A stretch of DNA of 64,000 bases from Trogon surrucura (lineage: Eukaryota; Chordata; Aves; Trogoniformes; Trogonidae), in the NCBI GenBank assembly GCA_020746105.1, contig CM036620.1, forward strand, positions 40,947,206-41,011,205, read 5' to 3'. Shown here in pieces: positions 36,631 to 46,900 of this stretch (position 1 is the stretch's first letter; the number at the start of each line of letters is the position of its first letter). The notes under the pieces are model-generated. The model searched no databases and had not been told where the DNA came from. It worked only from the letters and a program-made list of their open reading frames with translations. Position numbers and translations under genes: made by a program.

Positions 36631-38328
36631 ATGGGGAATAAGCAGAAGGAGCTAGAAACCTGGGTTCGGGCAGGAGATTATGATCTGGTGGCAATTACAG
36701 AGACATGGTGGGACAGCTCACATGACTGGAATGTGGTCATGGGTGGCTATGTCCTTTTCAGGAAAGACAGGCCAGCCAGGTGAGGTGGTGGAGTCGCTCT
36801 TTACGTGAAAGAGCAACTACAATGTCTTGAATACCATCCAGGCATGGAGGAGGAGCAAGTTGAGAGTGTATGGGTTAGAATTAAGGGGCAGGCTGGCAGG
36901 AGAGATACTGTCGTGGGTGTCTATTACAGGCCACCAGATCAGGGTGAGGAAGTTGATGAGGCCTTCTACAGGCAGCTGAGAGCGGTCTCACAATCACAGG
37001 CCCTGGTTGTCGTGGGGGATTTTAACTTCCCTGATATTTGCTGGAAGGACAACTCAGCCAGCCAGCCACAGTCCAGGAGGTTCCTCCAGTGCATCGATGA
37101 TCATTTTCTGATGCAAATGGTGGAGGAGCCGACTAGGAGAGGAGCACTGCTGGACCTCATCCTCACTAACAAGGAGGATCTGGCTGAAGCAGTAAAGGTT
37201 GAGGGCTGCCTTGGCTGCAGTGACCATGAAACGGTGGAGTTCAGGATCTCATGTAGCAGAAACAAAATAGCAAGCAGAATTGCAACCCTGGACTTTGCCA
37301 AGGCAAACTTTGGATTTTTCAAGCAATTACTAGAGAAAATCCCATGGGCAAGGCTGTTTGAAGGTAAAGGGGCCCAAGATAGTTGGTTAGCGTTCAGGGA
37401 CTGCTTCTACTGTGCTCAAGATCAGAGCATCCCGACACGTAGGAAGTCAAGGAAGGGAGCCAGCAGACCTGCGTGGCTAAACAGGGATCTGCTGGGTAAG
37501 CTCAAGGGCAAGAGGAGAATTTACAGATCTTGGAAGGCGGGTCTGGCCACTTGGGAAGAATATAAGGCTGTTGTCCGAGGATGTAGGGAAGCGACTAGGA
37601 AAGCAAAGGCCTCCCTAGAATTGAACCTGGCGAGAGGGGTCAAGGCCAACAGGAAGAACTTTTTCAAATACGTGGCAGATAAAACTAACACCAGAGGCAA
37701 TGTAGGCCCACTGATGAATGAGGTGGGTGCCTTGGTGACAGAAGATACAGAGAAGGCAGAGTTACTGAATGCCGCCTTTGCCTCTGTCTACTCTGCCGGA
37801 GGCTCTCCTGAGGAGCCCCGTTCCCCTGAGGCCCCAGAGGAAGTCAGGGCAGTGGAGGAGTTTGCTTTAGTCGCTGAGGACTGGGTTAGGGACCAATTAA
37901 GCAATCTGGACATCCATAAATCCATGGGTGCAGACGGGATGCATCCACGGGTGCTGAGGGAACTGGCTGATGTCATTGCTAGACCACTCTCCATCATCTT
38001 TACCAAGTCTTGGGAGACAGGAGAGGTGCCTGAGGACTGGAGGGAAGCAAATGTCACTCCAGTCTTCAAAAAGGGCAAGAAGGAGGACCCGGGTAACTAT
38101 AGACCGGTCAGCCTCACCTCCATCCCTGGGAAGGTGATGGAACGACTTATCCTTGGTGCCATCTCAAGGCATATCAAGGATAAGAGGGTCATTAGAGACA
38201 GTCAACATGGCTTCACCAAGGGGAAGTCGTGCTTGACTAACCTCATAGCCTTTTATGAGGATATAACAAGGTGGATAGATGATGGCCGAGCGGTGGATGT
38301 GGTCTACCTTGACTTCGGTAAAGCATTT
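36631..38328 (+). pseudogene. CR1 ORF2 part 1: endonuclease and N-terminal RT
   Basis: The reading frame contains an apurinic-type endonuclease that would nick target DNA to prime reverse transcription. Visible landmarks are AITETWW (catalytic Glu block), [30 protein letters not shown] and the terminal CSDHETVEF block. It is followed by a basic linker, the [16 protein letters not shown] motif, [13 protein letters not shown], the GFTKGKSCL region and RT motif [15 protein letters not shown] at 36781-36783 interrupts the endonuclease between DRPAR and GGGVALYV. Homology favours CGA there, so a CpG C-to-T change is the likely cause. From 36784 the frame is open to the nested CR1, which cuts it just after motif A. 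The 514-codon open frame continuing to 38349 ends with six residues of the insert. Confidence 0.85.
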
Positions 38329-38839
38329 CACAGAATCACAGAATGTTAGAGGTTGGAAGGGACCTTAAAGATCATCTAGTCCAACCCACCTGCCGGAGCA
38401 GGATCACCTACAGTAGAGCGCACAGGAACGCGTCCAGACGGGTTTTGAATGTCTCTAAAGAAGGAGATTCCACAACCTCCCTGGGCAGCCTGTTCCAGTG
38501 CTCGGTCACCCTCACAGTAAAAAAGTTTTTCGTCATATTTTTATGGAACCTCCTGTGTTCCAGCTTACATCCATTGCCCCTTGTCTTGTCAGTGGACGCC
38601 GCTGAAAAGAGCCTGGCTCCGTCTTCCTGACATTCCCCCTTGACATATTTATAAACATTAATGAGGTCACCCCTCAGCCTCCTCTTCTCCAAGCTAAAGA
38701 GATCCAGCTCCTTCAGCCTTTCCTCATAAGGGAGATGTTCCACTCCCGTCACCATCTTTGTGGCTCTGCACTGGACTCTCTCAAGCAGCTCCCTGTCCTT
38801 CTTGAACTGAGGGGCCCAGAACTGGACACAATATTCCAG
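38329..38839 (-). mobile_element. nested CR1 LINE, subfamily B, antisense to its host copy
   Basis: About 510 bp of a minus-strand CR1 inserted in the RT of the plus-strand CR1. Its 3' end is at the left (CACAGAATCACAGAATG, then GTTAGAGGTTGGAAGGGACC) and its 5' truncation at the right, after ACACAATATTCCAG. Host sequence reads GCATTT before it and TTGACACAG after it, against GCATTTGACACAG in uninterrupted copies, so at most about 2 bases are duplicated. Its peptides ([27 protein letters not shown]) match the copy at 58.8 kb and differ from subfamily A ([27 protein letters not shown]). Confidence 0.92.
38408..38839 (-). pseudogene. CR1 ORF2 extreme C-terminal fragment, subfamily B
   Basis: From the truncation point the fragment reads through the vertebrate CR1 C-terminal region ([55 protein letters not shown]) to a normal stop after LDAFLCALL. 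No RT or endonuclease motif is included. The methionine at 38755 is internal to ORF2. Confidence 0.75.
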
Positions 38840-39884
38840 TTGACACAGTCTCCCACAGCATCCTTGCTGCTAAACTGAGGAAGTGTGGTCTAGATTCTCG
38901 GGTAGTGAGGTGGACTGTGAACTGGCTAAGGGGAAGAAGACAAAGAGTTGTGGTCAATGGGGCGGAGTCTGGTTGGAGACCTGTATCCAGTGGAGTCCCT
39001 CAAGGGTCGGTACTGGGACCAGTATTATTCAATATATTCATCAATGACTTCGATGAGGGACTAGAGAGTACTATCAGCAAGTTTGCTGATGACACCAAGC
39101 TGGGAGGAGTGGCTGACACGCCAGAAGGCTGTGCTGCCATCCAGCAAGACCTGGACAGGCTGGAGAGTTGGGTGGGGAAAAATTTAATGAAATATAACAA
39201 GGTTAAGTGTAGAGTCTTGCATCTGGGTAGGAACAACCCCAGGTTCCAGTATAAGTTGGGGAATGACTTATTAGAGAGCAGTGTAGGGGAAAGGGACCTG
39301 GGAGTCTTGGTGGACAGCAGGATGACCATGAGCCAGCACTGTGCCCTTGTGGCCAGGAAGGCCAATGGCATCCTGGGGTGTTTTAGAAGGGAGGTTGTTA
39401 GTAGGTCAAGAGAGGTTCTCCTTCCCCTCTACTCTGCCCTAGTGAGACCCCATCTGAAATACTGTGTCCAGTTCTGGGCCCCTCAGTTCAAGAAAGACAG
39501 GGAAGTGCTGGAGAGAGTCCAGCACAGGGCAACTAGGATGATTAAGGGAGTGGAGCATCTCCCTTATGAGAAAAGACTGAAGGAGCTGGGGCTCTTTAGT
39601 TTGGAGAAGAGGAGACTGAGGGGTGACTTCATTAATGTTTACAAATATATAAAGGGTGAGTGTCACGAGGATGGCGCCAGGCTCTTCTCGGTGACAACCA
39701 CTGATAGGACAAGGGGTAATGGGCTGAAACTGGAAATAAGAGGTTCCGCTTAAACTCGAGAAGAAACTTCTTCTCAGTGAGGGTGACGGAGCCCTGGAAC
39801 AGGCTGCCCAGAGAGGCTGTGGAGTCTCCTTCTCTGGAAACATTCAAGACCTGCCTGGACACGTTCCTGTGTAGCATAATCTAG
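38840..39884 (+). pseudogene. CR1 ORF2 part 2: RT motifs B and C to C-terminus
   Basis: This is the continuation of the ORF2 interrupted at 38328. It begins [20 protein letters not shown], has motif [16 protein letters not shown] and motif [11 protein letters not shown] with intact aspartates, then the connection and C-terminal blocks. Near 39736 a single base is missing relative to the other copies (CTGGAAATAAG against CTGGAACATAAG). This shifts the frame, and the first frame ends at a stop after LEIRGSA. The remaining ORF2 coding sequence (to the TAG at 39882-39884) continues in another frame. With the upstream TGA and the nested insertion, this copy has three independent disabling lesions. 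Confidence 0.85.
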
Positions 39885-39972
39885 GCGTTCCTGCTCTGGC
39901 AGGGGGATTGGACTTGATGATCTTTCGAGGTCCCTTCCAATCCCTAACATTCTGTGATTCTGTGATTCTGTG

Positions 39973-40771
39973 ACTAAAAGACTGAGTAATCAAAAATCAA
40001 TAAATGGCTCCATCCTCTTGAAAAACTGCATCATTAACCCTATCGCTTATAAATTTTAATTAGGGTAGGTGCAGTTGTCACACTGATGCGCTTGGGTAGC
40101 ACTTCAGTGACCCCGCAGGTTTCGTTTCGGGATTGACTGGCTGCCCATGGTGCTATCTGGGAGCACAGAGGGACAGGACATGAGGTTCCTCTATCAAACA
40201 GGGAAGGAAGCCCCTTGGGGACAGGCACTCTGATACTGTGGAATGGAGGTGGCTATGCTAGAAAATCACAAAAGCTGCGTGTGCGAGGGGGTTTGAGGGG
40301 AAGGGTTGTAGCTGTTTGGTGTGTGCTTCATGTCAGCCTGGTGTGAATGCTGAGAGGCTCGGACTGCTCCAGGCAAAGATACTTTGCAGGATGGCCCCTG
40401 CAGGAAGCAGCAAGAGTCAGTTACTTTTAATACTTCACCTTATATCTTATATGGCATATCAGTTCAGCAGCTCTTAAGTCTCAAGGAGGAGTATTGATTT
40501 ATGTTGTATACAGAGAAGCACAGAAGGTTACTCACTACTGCCAAGGTAGTCCTTCTCCCATATTTTTTTCTGAAGGATGCACGCTTCCAAAACCTTACAC
40601 TTCTCCTTACTGATCTAATATCCCATCTAATTAATTTTGTTGATTCATTTAAAATTATTTTGCATTCTTCTGTTGGATCACAAAGTGTTTTCACCCCTAA
40701 AACTTGATATTGCCTGAAAATTTCATGAGTTGTAAATGCAAGCACTTAATAACATGCTGTCTTATTGGATA
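39973..40771. other. unique non-coding DNA, GC-richer than average
   Basis: The part from about 40080 to 40420 is visibly richer in GC than the rest of the window. No open frame of interest and no recognised repeat was found in it. Confidence 0.5.
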
Positions 40772-40866
40772 CATAGAATCATAGAATAGTTTCAGCTGGA
40801 AGAGACCTTGAAGGTCATTGAGTTCAGCCTTTGTCCCAGCCCTATCAACTGGCTAAACAATACCTG
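40772..40866 (-). mobile_element. old CR1 3'-end fragment
   Basis: Two CATAGAAT octamers are followed by AGTTTCAGCTGGAAGAGACC, TTGAAGGTCATTGAGTTCAG and CCCAGCCCTATCAACTGGCTAAACA, a diverged CR1 3' UTR in minus orientation. Similarity is lost at the hairpin that follows. It is older than the A and B copies. Confidence 0.75.
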
Positions 40867-40911
40867 AAACATACCTGAAAACTCATTTGCAATGAGTTTT
40901 CAGGTATGTTT
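40867..40911. repeat. perfect hairpin: 21-bp arms, 3-base loop
   Basis: The left arm (40867-40887) begins AAACATACCTGAAAACTC. The right arm (40891-40911) is its exact reverse complement and ends TTTTCAGGTATGTTT. The loop is TGC. The arms have no mismatch. The hairpin starts where CR1 similarity ends, and the sequence TACCTGAAA is already present just upstream at 40861. A template-switch mutation during replication is a plausible origin. It is shorter than a typical microRNA precursor stem. Confidence 0.9.
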
Positions 40912-43900
40912 CCCACAGTCCGTACATGAGTGTGTTAACTGCCCACCTCATTCTTTAAAGGTGGTTCCCAAAACATCCCAAGAACTTGTTTGGCAGCTGT
41001 TTTTAGATGTGCTCCTTATCAAACATGTACCTGCGTAGCTCAAGCTTCCTATTCACAGAATCTGGCGTTTTGGCTGATTCTGTTTAATCATTTCGAGAGA
41101 AATTCTCTTTTTTAGTGAACCATAATAGAACTCTATTATGAATTGTATGTATGTACTTACATATGGCTGACTGAATAGCCTTAATAGAAGGAATGAACAT
41201 GTAGCATATTTGTAGGACTGGCAAAGTTTATTTTTCTGACTGTTACTGCTTCAAATTGATTTAGTCTTTGACGATTATATATTTTTTTTAAATGCTAGTT
41301 TCTTGAAAACATAGCAATTAAAATTCTGAATATTTATAAAAATGTTCCATCTGGAGGGTAAATACAGGAAACAGTTTTAACAAATCTAATCTTGTGCTAT
41401 AAATTGTCCCCAAATAAAACTTTTATTTGATATGAACACTTTTTTTTCCTTGTAATAATTCTTTTGAAGACTCTGTATTGTAGTGAGGATGCTCGAGTAA
41501 CATCATGTTTTCTGAAATCGAGGCAAATCAGAAGTCCTATATCATTATAATCTATTAAGTGGAAAGCTATATGACTCTTGGTTTGATGATAAGCCCATGT
41601 TTTATTTAATCCACATTTTTATAATTATTCTATACATATATCTTAAAACTGAAACAAGTTATGTAATAAACGACTAAAAAATGAGACTTCATAAAAGACT
41701 AAAATATGCTTTTGAAAATTTATTCCAGCTCCTGTCCTTTCAAGAAATGTTCTCAATAAAAGCCTAATCTCCATTTTTCTTTTTTATTTTCCTTTGCTTT
41801 TTCCTCCAAAGCTAAATGTGCTAAACATTGTAATGAATTCATTATACATAGATGTCAGAATTGGCTTTGGCTCTTCACATTTGCTAACAGGTAATGAACT
41901 AGAACAATTGACAATCTATGCACATTTCTTACTGTGAAGGCAGTTTCTTTAATTCGAATGGATGACCTGAGTACAGGGGCCATTAGCATAACCATAGATG
42001 GTGTGCAACGGGTATGTAGAAAGAGGAGTTTCTTAGTATTTTTCCTTTTCCTTCGTTTGACAGGAATGTATGACATATGATTTTGAATTTACTTTGAGCC
42101 AATAATACTTTCATCAAGGGCAGTGTTTCACTAACAGAGAACTCTAAATAATCTTGACACCAAACCCTAGCAATATGTATTTTTCATGTGGAATATCCTT
42201 ACTGATATGTTACATAATGATCATCCCACAATATACCACAAATAAATTGCTTATTGAATTAAAATAGGAAAAACAAACTACAGAGCACAGGAATCCTGGA
42301 ATGTGACACTGTCTTTTAATTCTGTAGACAAGGTAGACTAATTAATTTGTATCCTTCCCAGGCATTACTTCATTCAACATCCAACTGCAGTCCTCCTCAT
42401 AGTTTTTTATTTCTCTTTGATTGTTGTAAAAGAATAAGGATTTTCATCCTGTGTTTCCATCTATCCAATTTTATCCTGTTGAGATTAAATACAATTTTAT
42501 AAATATCAATGAAAATATCTGGAGTCATATTTTGCACTTGAATGGGCAAAACTCAGTGTGTGTCTGAAATGTACACTGAAATGATGATAAACACAGCCAT
42601 TACGATAATTTGTTGAGTGCTGACAACATGATACAAAGCAGGAAGACATGGCCTGTGTTGTAAAACAGCTTGTAAGGGTTAATTGCTGCCTCTGGCTTAG
42701 CAGGAATGCAAATGGAATGAAAACCCCTACAATTCACAGTTTGTAGTTAAAAGCCTCCTCGGGTGGTAGATGTCAGGATGTCCTATAAGTGTTTGCGTAT
42801 CACAAAGACAAGTAGAGGAAAAAAGAAAAAATTGGAAGGGGAAAAAAAACCCAACAGAACCACAATCACCTGAAGGATCATAGAGTTTCTGTGCCAAGAT
42901 CTGTACGGTATTTGCCTAACCTCTGCCTGTAAGCTGTGATACCACTTCTATTGCCTCATCCTTTTGGTGAGTAACTAGGAAATCAAAATAATGGAGGCAG
43001 GAAAAAAAGAAAAAGAAAAAAAAAAAAGGGCAGTCTCTCTTAGCTGTCTGGTGTAAGAACTTAGGGCAGTTGCCAAATGAGAATAAGCAAGTACATTGTA
43101 AAGGTAAACTGAAAATCATTAAAGGAAGACAAACTGGGTGTCTTCAATTAGTTCCTCTATTAATGGAGTACTAATGCAGAAAATCATAGAAGAGGATTTA
43201 ATTCACTAACATGAGCATGAAACTTTTATCTGAAGACATCTTGATAAAGGCTTGTTTTTTAAAGTTCTTTAGAAGTGGTGTCTGATGGAAAAATGGCCAT
43301 TCCTTTCATAAGCAGTCATAGTTGAAGGCTGATGGGATATGTCTTAAAGTGGAAGCAAAAAAAAATAATCCATAAAGTCACAATTTGAAATCCAGTAAAC
43401 TAAATCTTCCTCCATTATTCAACTTTTTCTCACATTCTCTTAAAGTATAATAAGTTTTTTTCCCAGATAAAATTTCAAATGTTTTCTATGCTCTTTCTGC
43501 TGACTCGTGAAGGCTTGTTTGCACCCATCAAGGTAATTCCAAGGTTTCCAGTTCTTCTTTCTTGCCTGGATGAAGCAATGAAGCTGTACAAATACCCATG
43601 TTCAGGTCAAAGTTCAAAAGGAACAAAACCATTTGCTTGCATCGCTTACTGTGCTGAGCTTTCTCATTTTTTTTCCTTTCCAAAACTGTTCTTTTTTAAT
43701 CAATTTATTCCGCATTTCAAAACTTCCTGTGTATGCTGCAACAACAGAAAACATTTCTATTTATTAAACAAAACGGAGAATGACACCTGCTAGAGATGGA
43801 ATGCCTGATTTAAAACTTGGCCTCATTCAAGCGATTACGTTTAGCAAACCTTAAAACACAAGTGCAAAGCAGAGACAGGCACTAACGAACCGTTCACCTA

Positions 43901-46900
43901 CTCATAGTGCATAAAATGAAAAAAATTATTAGATGTATTTTGGTTTTCTGTTCTTCTGTATTGCAGTTCTGAACAAGCGGTGACTCAAATATAACACTGG
44001 GCTTCATCAGAGTGTTAATAATCACTTGATAAGAGAACCGAAACTTTCTAGATTTCAGCAAAAAACACCGAAGAAATCAATAAGAAAGTAATTGTGGTCA
44101 AAATGAACTCTGTAGAAAATAAGATTCATATGCATTTTTCTGTGGTTTAGTTGGTTTTTTTATTTTGTTTTAGCTGTGTCCCCACTGTATTTTTTTCAAA
44201 TCTAAATATATCGCTACTTTAAAAAAAAAATTTATTATTTTTTAATTTGTGGCCTAGCAGAGGGATTTCTTTTGACAATATAGTGTTTCCTGCAGGATGG
44301 TTAGCGTTAAAAACTTATCCCTGCCCTATTAATCACAGTAAAAGAATACAATTGATTCCATTATTTTCATTAGGCTCTTCAGTATACAGTGGTAAAACAT
44401 GTTACCAGGACGGTGTAGCTGAGATGTCCGTGTTCTCCACGCAATCTCTGCACATTTTATATTATTCAATAATATGAAGTGTGATTCTGTACCACCCCCA
44501 ATGGGTGAAAATTATGGGTTTTTATACTGAGATACTAAGATAGCTGATTCAGTACACTGGACTAGTTATCTGGTTTGTTGTTGTTTTTTTTTAATTTACT
44601 TTATAAATAAATGACTACTGCTGGTAAATATTTAAGTTGCACTTTTAGAAAGACTTCATGGAAGCTCAGGTCTTGCTGGCGATATTCTAATGAATTTGTC
44701 AAAATAAAAAACAGAGATGATTTATTCATTTTTCTGTTTATTTTTAGTGTTATGAGTTGCAATAATTGCTTATCTCAACCCAAAGTAAAAAGTTTAAATT
44801 TAGAACTTATGTTCACAGAAGGTGAGACAGTTACATTGCTTTTGCACTGCCGGTGGTAATAGAAATTATGCTGTCAATAAACTAAGGACAGATAGCAGTA
44901 GTTAGGCATGAAACCAAGCTGTCATTTCTCCAGGTCTTTATTCAGTGCATAATCACAGAAGGTCTGTTGTCAGGAGATTACAGAACTCCATAAACGAAGG
45001 TAGAGAACACGCCAAGAAAAATGCCATCTCTACACCAACTGTTAAATTTAAGGTAGCTTGTCTTGGATAATTTTCAAAAAAAGAAATTAATGTTCTTTCT
45101 GACAAACATAGGAAAGATTGTTAAGCTGATTGAAGCAAGATTTGCTGGAAAGTATGACTGGCAGATTAATTTTGTAAACTACATCCAGTGGAAGTGCTTG
45201 ATCTACTTTACCAATTTTTTAAAAGTGAACTGTATCAGGAAGGGTGGGTAAATAATGCTAAATGGCATTGCAAAACTACAAAAACTTTTCTTTTTTTAAT
45301 AGAGCAGCCATACCAAAGTGCTCTGCATGGAATTGACTCATGATGGTAATTAACAAACTCAGCGACTAAGTGTGCAGCCATCAATCATCCTAAAGAATTA
45401 AAGAAAAATCAATTAACAATTTAATTAAAAGTCATTTGATGACCTCAGTTATTCTGTTTAAATAAGATCATAATTTCACTTCCCAGTTAAAATTTAGACC
45501 AATTATTTAATTAAAATGCCAATGAAATATTGACCTAGTGAAACCTTTATTCTAGGTGTTTTAAATACAGATTATCGCATTGTATTAATTACTACATATC
45601 CCATGAGAAAGGAACATTGATATTCCTTTTCTATTATGAAAGATTTTTACTGCTGGTGTTACCCTTATGCTCTAATATAGAGGTGTTTTCTGGCAGAAGA
45701 ACATGCAGGCTACTTTTATTGGCTCCTCAAATTTTTAGCCATTATTTGAGGGCTGTTTTTCTCTTACTCATCTGCTGTCATTGTCCATTTTCTTTCACTT
45801 TCCCCTGATGAGAAGGTACACTGGGAGCAAATTACTAGTTTTTGTTAATTCTTTTCCAATATCTTTGCTTCTGTAGTTTGTTCTTTCCTTATATACATGA
45901 GGCAGCTCAGTCCTTGACTGAATTGGGAACTTCTTTTATGTCAGATTAAGATTTTGGATCTGCAAAATGCTGTTAACACTCAGTTCAGCCATCTAGATTT
46001 TATGTGGGGTTTTTTAGTTTTTTTTTGTGGTTTTTTAAAATATAATTAGCTTAATTTTAAATAGGAAATTGTACTGTTGAAGCAATATACATTAGCTACT
46101 GTGGTTCTGTTTGATTGGCTTTTAATTTCAAATAAAACACTTTATTAAACTTTTGCAGAGTTGTAAGGCTTCCTCTTGCACTTTCATCTTTGCATATTTT
46201 TGCTAGTAAAGGTTAAAAAATTATTGAATGTAAAACTTTGAAACATAATATTTCTTGAATGCTTTCATGTCTTGAGCAAAAAAAATGGAGGAGAAAAATA
46301 CAGTATGTAAAATAAGACTGTATATCAGCAGTCCCGTAATTACCACACTCCCTGCATTCTGTCCTGGTGCACACTAGCATCTGCAACGGTGAACACGTAT
46401 TTCCCCATTGCTGAGGTACGAGTTTCTGATAACAGCAGCTTATCAGCATTATCACCAGTTGTCATGGATGGGAAAAGAGTAACTCTGTAACTTGATCTTA
46501 ATAATTTCCTGGGTGGCACTTGGCACTGAACAAGCCCAACCGTGTCAAGAAGAAATGGGACAGCCAAGCTAACAGCAGCTAGTTTACGTCGGTATCTGCC
46601 ACCATGAAAGCGGATTACAAACTTTGAGCAATCTTTACGCATTTTCCTTGAGTAAATTTCAGGAAATTTTCTGTTGTATGCATATGCTGAGACATGTCTA
46701 ATAGGCCCCACTGATCCACATTCATGCAAGGGGGAGAACAAAAAGAGCGTTTGGTAAATTTAGGCACATGGTCAGCTTTATGTGCTGTTTTATGCCAGTG
46801 AAAGCACTTTGAAGGTTCTGCTTTTGGCAGTGGTCACCAGTAGGATATTGGGCTACATGGACCCAGCGTAACAGTTATTAAATTACTTGGAAAAAAATCA

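Larger units (their letters stand above)
36605..39972 (+). mobile_element. long CR1 LINE, subfamily A, interrupted by a nested CR1
   Basis: This is the most complete CR1 fully inside the window. It starts at the N-terminal edge of the ORF2 endonuclease (RSMGNKQKELETW) and runs through endonuclease, RT, C-terminal region and 3' UTR. It ends in three exact ATTCTGTG octamers at 39949-39972. ORF1, the 5' UTR and the first residues of the endonuclease are missing. The unit is split by an antisense CR1 at 38329-38839: joining the flanks restores CR1 order at ...YLDFGKAF / DTVSHSIL. Excluding the insert, about 2.86 kb of CR1 is present. The exact 5' junction is uncertain by about 10 bases because it merges into the polypyrimidine tract. 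Confidence 0.93.

Noticed and set aside
41855-42076. 73-codon minus-strand frame rich in Lys and Arg
   Set aside because: It is short, unassigned and without splice signals. The segment may be a conserved non-coding block, but nothing in the sequence proves it.
46340-46741. 133-codon minus-strand open frame outside any CR1
   Set aside because: It has no recognisable domain, no clear splice or promoter context, and overlaps another meaningless frame. Several frames of 120-135 codons exist in the window, as expected by chance.
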